Below are positions 13,301 through 24,700 of a stretch of 64,000 nucleotides of DNA, piece by piece. The number at the start of each line of letters is the position of its first letter. The first letter of the stretch is position 1. This DNA is from Sapria himalayana (Eukaryota; Streptophyta; Magnoliopsida; Malpighiales; Rafflesiaceae): contig JAREIK010008183.1 of assembly GCA_029783825.1 (NCBI GenBank), positions 1 to 64,000 on the forward strand, given 5' to 3'. Made by a program: the position numbers and the translations under genes. Under the pieces are notes generated by a model. That model was not told the DNA's origin, made no database searches, and was given only the letters and a program-made list of their open reading frames with translations.

Positions 13301-14192
13301 GTTCTGTTTCTTGAATATTTTTATTAATATTTCCAAAAACCTTTTTATTCCATTTGCATAATGTCAGCCATAGATTTCCAAGCTTCTTAGCTAATATTTG
13401 CATAGGATTACCTGAAATGGGTTTTGCCCATGCATCTTTGATAATATCATCAAATCCTTTGTGCATTCCCCACATATTTTGAAATTTTAAACCTTTGGAC
13501 CTCCCTTCACTTTTTTCAGATGTTATCAATAGCGGGATATGATCAGAGCATGTTCTACTTAGATGTTTTACCCTTATTCCTCCCATCTTGTCTATCCATT
13601 TTGTGTTGAGTAAGACATGATCCAGCCTCGACCATATGGCTCCTCTTCTCTTCCTGTTATTACACCATGTGAAGTTTGAGCCAAGGTAGCTTTCCTCCAT
13701 TAAACTAGCACAGGCTATAACCTCATTAAAGTGTGCAAGCACCGACTGATCTGGAGGCCTTCCTCCTCTTTTTTCATTGGAGTTTCTAATTACATTGAAA
13801 TCTCCTCCAATAATCCATGGAAGCTTTAATGCCACTAAAGATAGCATTTCCTGCCATAATACTTTTCTATCTTCCTTTATGTTGCTCGCATACACCACTG
13901 AGATAATCAACTCTGATTGACTTCCTAATTTGAGATTGATTATTTGTCCAGCCTCTGCAATTATTTCAATTTCTATTGAGTTATTCCACAATACCCATAA
14001 GTTACCCTTTAAATTAGAAAAGGCTTTATCTAAACCAATTTTCCTTTTGTATTTATCAAGCTGTGTTTTTTTTACCATTGGTTCTACTAAGAAAGCTATT
14101 TTAACCTTATAAATTTTAATTAGTTTTCATAATCTATTTAGCGTAGGGGTGTTAGCCACTCCTCTTAAATTCCAATATAGAGTATTAAACAT
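10305..14192 (-). pseudogene. LINE C ORF2: endonuclease, RT, zf-RVT, RNase H; broken
   Basis: Start ATG at 14192 (MFNTLYWNLRGVANTP) and stop TAA at 10305-10307. Order in sense: APE endonuclease; linker; RT with EQLGFVKNRLMMENINL and KLDLSKAFDRIEW (12265-12615), GLRQGDPLS and CLAYADDIIIF (about 12140-12175); thumb with ITLITHVLQSPLVHV (11602-11856); zf-RVT-like region (about 10950-11600); RNase H (10330-10886). RNase H keeps the first Asp (NMDGSF) but the second acidic position of the ALHxExxAL motif is Lys (LHTKVMAL), which should abolish RNase H activity. Frameshifts occur around 11856-11916 and 12265-12341. ORF1 lies immediately upstream. Confidence 0.92.
12840..14078 (-). pseudogene. Longest open segment: LINE C endonuclease plus linker (412 codons)
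   Basis: The endonuclease catalytic boxes are preserved: IIGGDFNVIRN (Asp and Asn), WSRLDHVLLN (Asp) and CSDHIPLLI (Asp-His). The linker holds FQNMWGMHKGF, WKQKARIKWLKDRDKNTKYF and ends at AAGPDG. The stop at 12840 falls where every better copy has Trp (AAGPDGWNN), so it is a TGG to TGA change. In a LINE this nuclease nicks target DNA to prime reverse transcription. Of all copies here, this domain looks the most likely to retain a correct fold. Confidence 0.9.
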
Positions 14193-14219
14193 TTTTAGTT
14201 ATATCTTGTTTGTGCTCTT

Positions 14220-15720
14220 GTGGTACGTTTCGTATCATACTTCATTTTTATATCTTTTTTCATGCTTCCTTGGGGTTTGCTAGAGCTAGGTGGGGCTTGC
14301 TCTAGGTAGCTAAACATCTATTTTTTTCTAAGCTTTTCCCCATTTATCTGATTTTATCCAAAGCTTTTTCTCTATTTAATGAGCCTCTTTTTGTTGTTTT
14401 CTTATCCTTCAAGTTTGAATCATCTTGTGTGATGTTCAATATCAGCTTGGTCTCCTCCTTTCGGTTGCTTAAGAATGGCCAACTTCTGGATTCAGATTCC
14501 ACCTCAGAGAGAAGGTCATCCTCTGCCCAATTATATTCATCTATCCTATCGTTTAATCCTATCTTACTTCTCCTCTCTCTTTTCTTTTCTCTAACACCTA
14601 GTACCCTTCTATGTTCTGAGTCTGCTGTCTCTATCCTATTTACTTCTTTTGCTGAATCTTGAAGCCACTTCCTAATACATTGGATTTTTAAACTCATCTC
14701 TAGTATACCTTCATTTTCATGCATCAATTCTTTTTCTGATGTTCCTTCATCCACTAATTTATTCTTTTCCTACTCAGTTAAGCCCACTTCTACCCCCCCC
14801 ACCTCTACTCTTCTCCTTATTACTCTCTACACTCTTACTCCTTTCTAGCTCCACTCCTACCTCCCCTGCTCTATATTCTACTATTTTAGAGCTCCTTCCT
14901 TCCTCTTCTCTGTTCATCCCCCTATCTCCTACGTTATGTGCCTTCTTTATTCATTCACTGCCTATCTTTTTCCTCCCCTCCTCTCTATGACTTCCCTGCC
15001 CCATCTTCTTCCCTCCAACCATGCATGCTGCCGCAACATGTCCCATCATGCTACAAGTTGAGCAGTAGGGTGACATGGATTCTGGAAACACCTCTTGCCA
15101 GAATTCATTAGAGAGGTGTGTTCCAACCCAAACTCTATTCGGCAGAGTGAGTTTTAGATCAATTTCCACACAAATTCTTGCAACACTCGGTCTAGTAATG
15201 CACGCCGTAGCTTCATCTAGTATCCATGGTTTGCCGAAGCATGAAGCAATTGAGTAGATAGATGACTTGTTAAAAAATGCAAAGTGAGTTTCGCTAAATT
15301 AACCCATACTAGGGCACGAGAGGGTTCTTCATGAGGTGTGAAGCTTGGTGATCACTTAAAGACCCACATGGGGAAACCCTTAATATCCCACTGCACTCTA
15401 AGCCAAATGCGTAAAAAATCTTCCTCTTCCTTGAACTAGAAGAAGGGATGTTTTCCATCGCACCATACTAGCTTCCCCACTGCCCGTACCTTTAATGTCA
15501 CGAAAAAATCATGTAGAGCTTTGAATCCAGGGCGACCATGAGAGAACTTCTTAATTAGGGTGAGGTCGAAAAATTCTTCGAGCTTCTATAATTCTTCCTT
15601 TGAAAATAGTACCGCAGGTGCTTCATGTTTAGTATCAATCATCGGGAACAACCTCTCGGTCCCTTTGAATAATGAGGAAAAATGATTTTTTTTATTGGAG
15701 AGCAATTAGGAATTCTCCAT
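14220..15720 (-). pseudogene. LINE C ORF1: DUF4283-like protein with CCHC knuckle, broken
   Basis: Start ATG at 15720 (MENS), followed within a few codons by a stop, then FKGTERLFPMIDTKHEAP-like sequence of the conserved N-terminus. The segment 14951-15169 holds LPNRVWVGTHL and FWQEVFPESMSPYCSTC followed by MMGHVAAAC, an intact CX2CX4HX4C knuckle. The 14344-14754 frame is a charged, Lys/Glu/Arg-rich C-terminal tail. Role in the family: RNA binding and particle formation. Several frameshifts separate N-terminal, knuckle and tail segments. Confidence 0.82.
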
Positions 15721-16149
15721 TCTTGGCTTCTATTTGAGCTTAGAGCACTCAAAAATGAAGATTTCTTTCTCTAAAAATGCATTTTCTCACTCTAGAAGTT
15801 GAGAGCGTTCTTTGTTTATCTGTCTTATTCTTCTTATTCTTCTTATTCTTTCTTATTCTTCTTATTCTAATTATTCTTCTTATCATTCTTATTCTTCTTA
15901 TTCTTCTTTTTATACTTTTTATTGGTTGTATTCTTCTTATTCTTTTATTCTTTTTATTCTTTTATTATTTTATTCTTCTTATTCTTCTTTATCTTCATTT
16001 CTTCTTATTCTTCTTTTCTTCTTTTTCTTCTTATATTCTTATTTTTATTATTCTTCTAATTTTTTTTATTCTTCTAATTATTCTTATTCTTATTAATCTT
16101 ATTATTATTCTTATTATTCTTATTCTTCTTTTTTTTCTTATTCTTCTTA

Positions 16150-18370
16150 TTCTTCTTATTCTCCTTATTCTCCTTATTCTTATTATTCTCAATATTCTTC
16201 TTATTCTCCTTTGTCTACTTATTTTCAGAGGGTTTTGTTATTCTTGTTTACTATTAGGGTTTTGTTAATAGTATATTGATAATAGTATCCTAATAGTATA
16301 TCCTCTGTCTATGCGTACTTATTCTTCTTATTGAGAATAGAAGAATATGGTTAATTTAACAAATTAACCATAGTGTCACTACTCAAACAAAACCTTCTTA
16401 TTCTTCTTATTCTTATTATTGTTATTATTATTTTTATTCTTATTCTTATTTTTCTTTTTATTCTTCACTTCTTCTTATTCTTCTATTCTTCTTAATCTTC
16501 TTATTGTTTTTATTCTTCTTATTCTTGGTATTATTTTTATTCTTCATATTCTTCTTATTCCTCTTACTCTTCCTATTCTTCTTATTTTTCAAATTCTTTT
16601 ATTCTTCTTATTATTTTTATTCTTATTATTCTTTTTATTCTTCTTATCCTTCTTATCCTTCTTATTATTCTTATTGTTTTTATTCTTCTTATTATTCTTC
16701 TTATTTTTCTTATGCATGTTATTCTAGTTATTCTTCTTATTCTTTTTATTATTCTTATACTTATAATTCTTCTTATTCTTATTATTCTTATTATTCTTCT
16801 AATTCTAATTATCCTTCTTATTTTTCTTATTCTTTTTATTCTTCTTATTCTTCTTATTCTTCTTATTCATCGTATACTTCTTATCCTTCTTATTATTCTT
16901 ATTGTTTTTATTTTTCTTGTTCTTCTTATTCTTCTTATTCTTCTTTCCTTCTCAATCTTTTTTTCTTATTATTCTTCATATTTTTCTAATTCTTCTTATT
17001 ATTCTTATCTTCTAAATTCTTCTTATTCTAGTTTTTTTTGGAAAGTTTGTCTTATTTTTCTTATTTCTTTATTCTTCATATTCTTCTTATTCTTTTATTC
17101 TTCTTATTTCTTATTCATCTTATTATTCTTTGTCTTCTTATTCTTTTGATTCTTTTTATTCTTTTTATATATCTTATTTTCTTATTTTTTTTAGTTTTTT
17201 ATTTTCCTTATTCTTCTTTTTCCTCTTATTCTTATTATTTTTTATTATTCTTATTCATCTATTCTTCTATTTATTCTTATTGTTCTTATTCTTCTTATTC
17301 TTGTTATCTTCTGATTCTTATTGTTATTCTGATTCTTCTTCTATTCTTCATTTTCTTCTTAATCTTCTTAATTCTTATTCTTCTTATTCTTATTCTCCTT
17401 ATTCTCCTTATTCTCCTTATTCTTATTATTCTCCATATTCTTCTTATTCTCCTTTGTCTACTTATTTTCTTTATTCTTATTATTCTTATTATTGTTATTA
17501 ATATTTTTATTCTTATTCTTCTTATTCTTCTTATTCTTGGTATTATTCTTATTCTTCATATTCTTTTTATTCCTCTTATACTTCCTATTCTTATTCTTCT
17601 TATTATTCATTTTCTTTTTATTCTTCTTATACTTCTTATTCTTCTTATTATTTTTATTCTAATTATTCTTCTTATTCGTCTTATTCTTCTTATCCTTATT
17701 ATCCTTCTTATTCTTCTTATTCTTTTTATTCTTCTTATTCTTCTTATTCTTGTTATTCTTGTTATTCTTCTTAGTCTTCTCATGCATGTTTTGCAAGTTA
17801 TTCTTCTTATTCTTATTATTCTTCTAATTCTAATTATCCTTCTTATTTCTCTTATTCTTTTTATTCTTCTTATTCTTCTTATTCTTTTTATTCATCGTAT
17901 ACTTCTTATTCTACTTATTCTTCTTATTCTTCTTTCCTTCTCATCTTTTTTTCTTCTTATTCTTCATATTTTTCTATTTCTTCTTATTATTCTTATCTTC
18001 TAAATTCTTCTAATTCTTATTATTATGGTTTTTTGGAAAGTTTGTCTTATTCTTCTTATATTTTTATTTATTTATTCTTCTTATTCTTTTATTCTTCATA
18101 TTCATCTTATTTGTCTTTATCTTCTTATTCTTTTGATTCTTTTGATTCTTTTGATTCTTTTTATACATCTTATTTTTCTTTTTTTTTATTTTTTTTATTT
18201 TCCTTATTCTTCTTATTCCTCTTATTATTTTTATTTTTTTATTATTCTTATTCATCTTATTCTTCTATTTCTTCTTATTGTTCTTATTCTTCTTATTCTT
18301 GTTATTCTTTTGATTATTATTCTTATTCTTCATATTCTTCTTAATCTTCTTAATCTTCTTATTCTTCTTA
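16150..18370. repeat. Higher-order tandem duplication of about 1 kb inside tract M3
   Basis: Two units can be aligned by eye through irregular landmarks. TTGGAAAGTTTGTCTTATT occurs at about 17038 and 18033 (offset 995). CCTTTGTCTA occurs at 16208 and 17451 (offset 1243, which includes a 168-bp insertion in the left unit). ATGCATGTT occurs at 16712 and 17782 (offset 1070). TTCTTTCCTT occurs near 16941 and 17930. TTATTCATCGTATACTTCTT occurs at about 16860 and 17890. Order is conserved, so this is segmental tandem duplication and not chance microsatellite resemblance. Confidence 0.85.
16227..16394. mobile_element. 168-bp insertion X with 9-bp terminal inverted repeats
   Basis: Present only in the left unit of the M3 duplication, which defines its edges. 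It begins AGAGGGTTTTGTT (16227-16239) and ends AACAAAACC (16386-16394), so GGTTTTGTT and AACAAAACC form inverted ends. Inside, 16348-16370 is a hairpin with 10-bp arms (TGGTTAATTT and AAATTAACCA). The flanks share only TTC, which is uninformative in this repeat. Several internal strings recur, mostly inverted, at 21142-21530 in LINE D. It may be a small non-autonomous DNA element or a rearranged fragment; no coding capacity. Confidence 0.55.
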
Positions 18371-18599
18371 TTCTTCTTATTCTTCATATTCTTCTTATTC
18401 TTCATATTCTTCTTGTTTTTCTTATTCTTCTTATTCTTCTTATCATTCTTATTCTTCTTATTCTTCTTATTCTTCTTATTGATGTTATTCTTATTATTCT
18501 CTTATTCTTCTTATTATTCATATTATTTATTATTTTTATTCTTCTTATTTTCTTATTTTTCTTTTCCTTCTTATTCTCAATTTTTTTATTCTTCTGATT

Positions 18600-19060
18600 C
18601 TTTTCAATTATTCTTATTCTTTTTTTCTTTTCTCTATTTTTCTTCTTTTCTATTTTTCTTCTTTTTCTTATTTTTCTTCTTTTCTTATTTTTCTTATTTT
18701 TCTTATTTTTCTTATTTTTCTTATTTTTCTTATTTTTCTTATTTTTCTTATTTTCTTCTTTTCTTCTTTTCTTCTTTTCTTCTTTTTTCTTCTTTTCTTC
18801 TTTTCTTCGTTTTCTTCCTTTTCTTCCTTTTCTCATTTTCTTCTTTTTCTTCATTTTCTTTCCTTTTCTTCTTTTCTTCTTTTTTTCTGGTTTTCTTCCT
18901 TATCTTCTTTTTCACCTTTTCTTCTTTTTCTTCCTTTTCTTCTTTTTACTTCCTTTTCTCTTTTTCTTCCTTTTCTTCTTTTCTTCCTTTTCTTTTTTTC
19001 TTCCTTTCTTCATTTTCTTCCTTTTCTTATTTTTCTTATTTTTCTTCTTTTTCCTTTTAT
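18600..19060. repeat. Near-pure polypyrimidine stretch (CTTTT/TTCTTC)
   Basis: Within M3 the repeat loses most of its A residues and becomes runs of TTCTTTTC and TTCCTTTTC, after a run of TTTTTCTTA nonamers at about 18655-18760. Long homopyrimidine/homopurine tracts with mirror symmetry can form intramolecular triplex. There is no gene here. Confidence 0.75.
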
Positions 19061-21141
19061 TCTTCTTTTTTCTTCATAATCTTCTATTCTTCTTATTATT
19101 TTTATTCTTCTTATTCTTTTTTTCTTCATAATTTTCTTTTTCTTATTATTATTTTTTTTCTTATTATTCTTATTATTCTTATTATTCTTCTTATTCTTCT
19201 TATTCTTCTTATTCTTCTTATCTTCTTAATTCTTTAATCTTCTTATTCATCTTATTCTTCTTATTCTTCTTATTTTTCTTATTCTAATTATTATTCTTTC
19301 TTCTTATGTCTTATTCTTCTTATTCTTCATATTTTTCTTAGTCTTCTTATTCTTCTTATTGTTCTTCTTCTTCTTATTCTTCTTATTATTCTTATTCTAC
19401 TTATTCTATTATTCTTCTTATTCTTCTTATTCTTCTATTCTCTAATCTTCTTGTTCATCTTATTCTTCTTATTCTTCTTATTCTTCTTATTCTACTTATC
19501 TTCTTATTCTTCTTATACTTATTATTGTCATTATTCTTTCTATTCTTTTATTATTCTTATTTTTCTTTTTATTCTTTTTCTTCTTATTTATATTCTTATT
19601 ATTCTTCTTATTCTTATTATTCTTATATTTCTACTTATTCTTCTTATTCTTTTTATTCGTCTTATTAATCTTATCTTTATATTCTTTATATTCTTTATAT
19701 TCTTTTTTTTTCTTCTTATTCTTTTTATTTTTCTAGTTCTATTTTTACTTATTCTTATTATTCATGTTATTCATTTTATTCTTCTTTCTTTTTAATCTTT
19801 TTATTCTTTTTATTCGTCTTAATCTTCTTATTCTTCATATTTTTTTATATATTTATTCTTCTTATTTATTTTATTCTTCATATTATTTTTTTTTCTTCTT
19901 TTCTTCTTTTCTTCTTATTCTTCTTATTCTTCTTATTCTTCTTATTCTTTTTATTCTTCTTATACTTTTTTTTCTTTTTTTTCTTATTATTCTTCTTTTT
20001 CTTCATTTTCTTCTTTTCTTCTTATTCTTCTTATTCTTCTTTATCTCCATATTCTTCTTATTCTCCTTTTTTTAAGGTTTGTTTTCTTTATTATAATAGC
20101 CCTCTTTTTGGTAAAGTAATACCATTGTTACAATCTAAGATACTACCCTTTACTCCCTTTTAAGTAAATTAAAAAAAATATTGCAAGCAATTGAAACTGT
20201 CCTCCTCTCTCTATTATGCCGAAACTCTAACTCTTATTCCATAGGATTTTCCTATTTTCCATTTTTATGAGACTTAACAAAATTAAAAAACTACTTGTGC
20301 TTTCTGCTTGCCTATCATGTATAGACTTTCTACTTGATTTTTCTACTTGAATTTTCTGTTTGATCTTTCTTCTAGAGCTTTCTATTTCAGCATTCTGCCT
20401 GCCTATCTTCTCATATCTAAATTACTTATATTTTTTGCTTTTTCCTTTGCACCTTAATCAGCATCTCCTGCAGCAACTTTGGATATACATCCACTAGTTA
20501 CTACCTATATCTTTGTCAACTTGTCTAGCTCCTACCTTTGGCCCTACTCTTGCTGTTGCTCTCCTTTCTAAACAACATTCCTACTACTACCCTGGTTTGC
20601 TCCTTCTAGTGTCTACCTAACTCTCTGTACACTTGTATATCTTCTGCCTTGGCTGTCACCTACAGCCACAGATCACAGCAAACAAACAATACAATCCTAG
20701 TTATTATTGTCTGTCTGCATATATGGTGTTCTCCTCTGTTGTTTCAGTCCGCGTATAGAAACAGTTACTATCAGTTTGCTGGCTGCATCTTGTTTCTGCT
20801 ATTATTATAGTGCTCCTTCTAGTTACTACCAGGTTCTCTACTACTTCTAGAGCTACTTCTCTTCCATTCTTTTTCCTTGTTGTAGACAAACAAACAAAGA
20901 ATAAAAAACAACCAAGTTACATCTTCTTCTCTACTTCTGTCTATGTGTCTTTATCAACCAAAGCCATAGAATAATCTGACCGTTGGACCAGTTTCATTTG
21001 CCTCTGCCATCTGCACTTTCAGAAAAATAAACCAAACAAACAAATATACAACCATCACCTTCTCTCCCTTGCTGCTGTCTTTCTAGCAGCAACATGTCTC
21101 ACCACCCCCACTTGCAATAATATTCATTCCAAATTCTAACA

Positions 21142-21530
21142 AACAAAACCCTCTGTTACTTCTCTTAGTAACACACTAATATTTATTCCTTGAATTTAAC
21201 AAATTAACACAACCTACCGACAGACCTCCATAGGAATTAAGATAGATACTTGTAGTATATCCCCTGCATGGGCCCCTAATAGTAAACTGATATAATTTTT
21301 TTAACCTGATTAAGCATATTATCAATATACTATTTCACTTCTTATTCTCCTTATTCTTCTTATTCTTGTGGTATATTTTAAGAGGGTTTTGTTATCAATA
21401 TACTATTAGGAATATTTATTCTTGTTATTCTTCTATTCTCAGTAAGAGGAATTAAGATAGATACTTGCTGCTGCCATCTGCACAGGACCAGGATACTATT
21501 ATCAATATACCTGTAGTGACACTATGGTTT
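21142..21530. other. Patchwork insertion Y in LINE D 3'UTR
   Basis: AACAAAACCCTCT (21142-21154) and AGAGGGTTTTGTT (21381-21393) form perfect 13-bp inverted ends enclosing 252 bp, which includes a short piece of TTATTCTCC satellite. A 21-bp direct repeat starting AGGAATTAAGATAGATAC occurs at 21232-21252 and 21447-21467. TAGTGACACTATGG near 21512 is the inverse of a string in insertion X. CACAGGACCAGGAT (21481-21494) matches LINE G at 42808. CTGCCATCTGCAC occurs at 21004 and again at 21471. The mix suggests a small DNA element plus templated filler from double-strand break repair. Confidence 0.55.
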
Positions 21531-21789
21531 ATCTTCCAAAAAAAATTATCTTGTGAAAGATGAATAGGAACTACGCATGTCTACTGGTTTTCCTTATATT
21601 AGGATGTATAGAATGCCACAACAAAATAAAAAATGTAAACTTTCAAGTTAGTTAATTTATTACATATTATGGGAACACCCAATTTTATCTGCTTTTATAC
21701 TACCTTTTAAATCTGTATTACAGAATGGTTTTTATTGAGATTTGCTTCCTATAGGAGTCTAGCAACTACTCACAATTAGAACTAATTGT

Positions 21790-24700
21790 TAACTTTCTGA
21801 TATATAGAATATCCTATTTCATCTAGTTTGAGTAGACCTATATATTTAGCTCGCATGTTTTGTGCATCGAAGTCATGATTTTCTAATTTTTTACCTTCTT
21901 TAGCTAGCTTATCAGCTACATGGTTCACTTCTCTAAATATATGCATTATACTACAGTTTAATTTGTGGACTAATTGTTTGATTTCTTTATATCATTTATA
22001 TGATTCCATAACAATCTATGACCTTTAATAATACCAACTAACTTAAGTGAGTCAGTTTTTTTGAATTTTCTTTATTTTCCTTTTTTTGCATATCTTTAAG
22101 CCAGATATAAGGGCCTAGATTTCTGACTACATAGGAGTATCAGCTTTCAATTTACTAGTGAATGCCCAAATCATCTTTCCATCAGAGCCTCTCAGAATCC
22201 CTCCACCTCCTATTGTGACTATTTCTCTTTTAAAACTACAATATGTATTAAGAGCCATATTACCTCTTGGAGATTTATTCCATTGTATACTCGTAAAGCT
22301 TAATGATTTGGTCTTTTGAAACATTAGGTGCCACCTATCTATATATTCTTTATTTTCTGAGTAGATTATATTCTTTATAGGATAAGCTTCTGAAATGATG
22401 TTTAGGTCTTTTTTAATTTCACATACTATATCTTCTACATTCATTTCAATACCCTCATATCTACTTTTGTTTTTGGCTTTCCAAATACACCATATTACCA
22501 AAGGTGGGATAGTATTCTTAAGCCATTTATGTACTGATTTAAGATTAGGCACACTCATCCCTTTCTGAATTCTTTTTTTGAGAATTTGGTTTTTATACTT
22601 TAAGCTCATTTCTTTTTCAAATTTTCTCTTATCTTTGAAGCTATTATACCTTGTGAAAATAGGTGATCTGAGGGTTCTATTCTCATTTTGTAGCAATCAC
22701 ATCTAGAGGCTAGATTTATGCCTTTTTTTTGTATGCAAGTATCTAGTGGTATAATGTTAGATATATATTTCCATATAAAATGTATTTTAAGCAAATTATT
22801 GTTTGTTCATGAACCATTCAAATAAATCTTGTGGGGGTTTTATATTCCTAACTAGGTTCTTGGGCTGATTTTAAGGAAAATAAGCATTCCTCATTTAACT
22901 TCCATTTCCAGCCATACTTTGTAAGCACATTGTGTGTATCCACCATTTCTTTTTGCTTTAAAGTTTGTTTCCAAATTTGAGTTTCACTACTAATCTTGTT
23001 TATCCTGTTAGTGTCATTGTTAAAAGATATTTTTCTCTCATATATGAAGCCCAAAGATTATTGTTCTCTTTTAACCTCCACCATCTCTTGTAGGCCCATG
23101 CTTCAGATATCTTTTCTAGCCTAATAAATCCTAGACCCACTTCTTCTTTTGGAAAGCAAAGATCTTTCAATTTAATCCAATGAAAATTTAGTCTACCATT
23201 TTTCTTTCCCCAAATGAAATTAGCCAGTTCTCCATTTATTTTTTTTATGAAAATTTTGGGAGTTGCATAACCATTAGATTGTGCATTAGTATAGTTGAAG
23301 TACATGTGTTATGAGTGTAATTCTTCCGCTCATGTTCAACAATTCAATTTTTCAGCCCACAATCTTGTGCCTAAGCTTAACAAGCAAGAAATCTAGGTGT
23401 TCTAATTAAAATCTGCCTTCATATAATGGACACCCAAGATAAGAGAGAGCTCCTTTCATGTAAGAGAAACCTTTGTTCTCTTTTATCCTATGTATTAAGC
23501 TGGGAGGAGCTTTCTTTGATATTTTAAATTAGCATTTATTTCTATTTAGTACTAGACCCATTTCTTTTTCCATGTTTGAAGAATTTTCATTAAATTTATT
23601 ATAGATCTATTATTACCATTGGTGAATAAAATGATGTCATCTGCATATGCTAGACAACTAATTTGAGGAGTGTCTCTATATAAGAGGTGTCAACCGGGCC
23701 GGGCCGGGCCGGCCGACACGTTTTAGACCGTGCCCGGGCCTGTGCCACGGCACGGCACGGCGGCACGGGTTCTTCCCTTGCCGGTTTCACACGGGCACGA
23801 GTGGGCGTGACCCGGCCCCTCCCGAAAAAAAGACCGTGGGTCGGGTCTGATTGGATCCCGACCCGCGGTCCCGACTTCCGTCCCGGCACGGCACGACCTG
23901 CCGTGCCTACGTGCCGTGTCGTGCCCGGATGTTTTTAAACCGTGCCGGGCCGGGCACGGTAGCACATTCGTGCCCTAAAAAAAAGGGCCGGCCGTGCCGG
24001 GCCGGCCCGTTTGACACCTCTACTCTATATTGCCTAAAGTGTATATGTCCCCTTTATCTATTTTAAATTTCAAGTAAACTAAAAATAATTCCAAATATAT
24101 GTTAAAAAGAGGTGATAGGGATCTCCTTTTATTAACCCCTCAGGTGGGCTTAAACTCTTTCCCTTTTTCTCATTTATAATAATCTTGAACCAAGTACTAG
24201 AAATACATCTAAAAATTAAATCTATCAATGCTTCTGCAAAACCCATTTTTCTCATGGTAAAGCATAAAATCTACCAATCTTCTCTATCAAAAGCTTTCAA
24301 TAGGTCTAATTTAAAAATTACATTATGCCCTCTAGATTTGGATGATAACACTTTCATGAGCTCTTTAGCTAGGCACATGTTCTCCATAATCAATCTGTTT
24401 TTCATAAAACCTGATTGTTCATTTAAAATAATTTTAGGAAGAATAAGTCTGAGTCTATTTTGTAATGGTTCGCCAGAATTTTATCTAAGAAATTGCATAG
24501 GCAGATGGGTCGGTAGTCCTCTCCTTTTTGGGGGGTTTTCTTTTTGAGAATAAGGACTATATGAGTTAGTGCCCACTTTTTATTAATTTTTGCTCCACAT
24601 AAGAACCAATGAATAACATGAATAATATCTTGTTTAATTATATCCTAGCAAGCTTGGAAAAACATGGAATTTCTATCGTCTGGTCCAACTGCACTATCCT

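Larger units (their letters stand above)
8911..15825 (-). mobile_element. LINE copy C, near full length
   Basis: About 6.9 kb. The sense 3' end has an A9 tail (plus-strand T9 at 8911-8919) and the conserved 3' box at 8941-8977. A 3'UTR of about 1.4 kb precedes ORF2 (10305-14192), ORF1 (about 14220-15720) and a leader with the GA doublet, ending at about 15825 directly against tract M3. It is one of the best-preserved copies: the endonuclease plus linker is open for 412 codons. No target site duplication can be scored because both flanks are satellite. Confidence 0.93.
15826..20066. repeat. Tract M3: longest TTATTCTTC satellite block (4.2 kb)
   Basis: Nonamer-derived sequence throughout with no gene. 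It contains a ~1-kb tandem higher-order duplication (16150-18370), a 168-bp foreign insertion (16227-16394) and a stretch of nearly pure pyrimidine (18600-19060). Apparent ORFs of 100-321 codons are stop-free nonamer artefacts. Confidence 0.95.

Noticed and set aside
8911..15825. LTR retrotransposon or pararetrovirus
   Set aside because: No LTRs, integrase or protease; the domain order endonuclease, RT, RNase H with A tail is that of a LINE.
17038..18003. 321-codon plus-strand ORF resembling a membrane protein
   Set aside because: Nonamer repeat read in frame. Its length reflects the absence of stops, and it spans a tandem satellite unit.
18402..18854. Lys/Arg/Asn-rich minus-strand ORF resembling a nucleolar or histone-like protein
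   Set aside because: Reverse strand of the same satellite; KKN and RRI repeats only.
20640..20890. Possible host exon (61-codon minus-strand ORF at 20704-20889)
   Set aside because: No recognisable domain or splice context; it lies in the LINE D 3'UTR.
23650..24066. Arg/Gly/Pro-rich ORFs on both strands
   Set aside because: They lie within the 341-bp GC-rich MITE and arise from GC composition.
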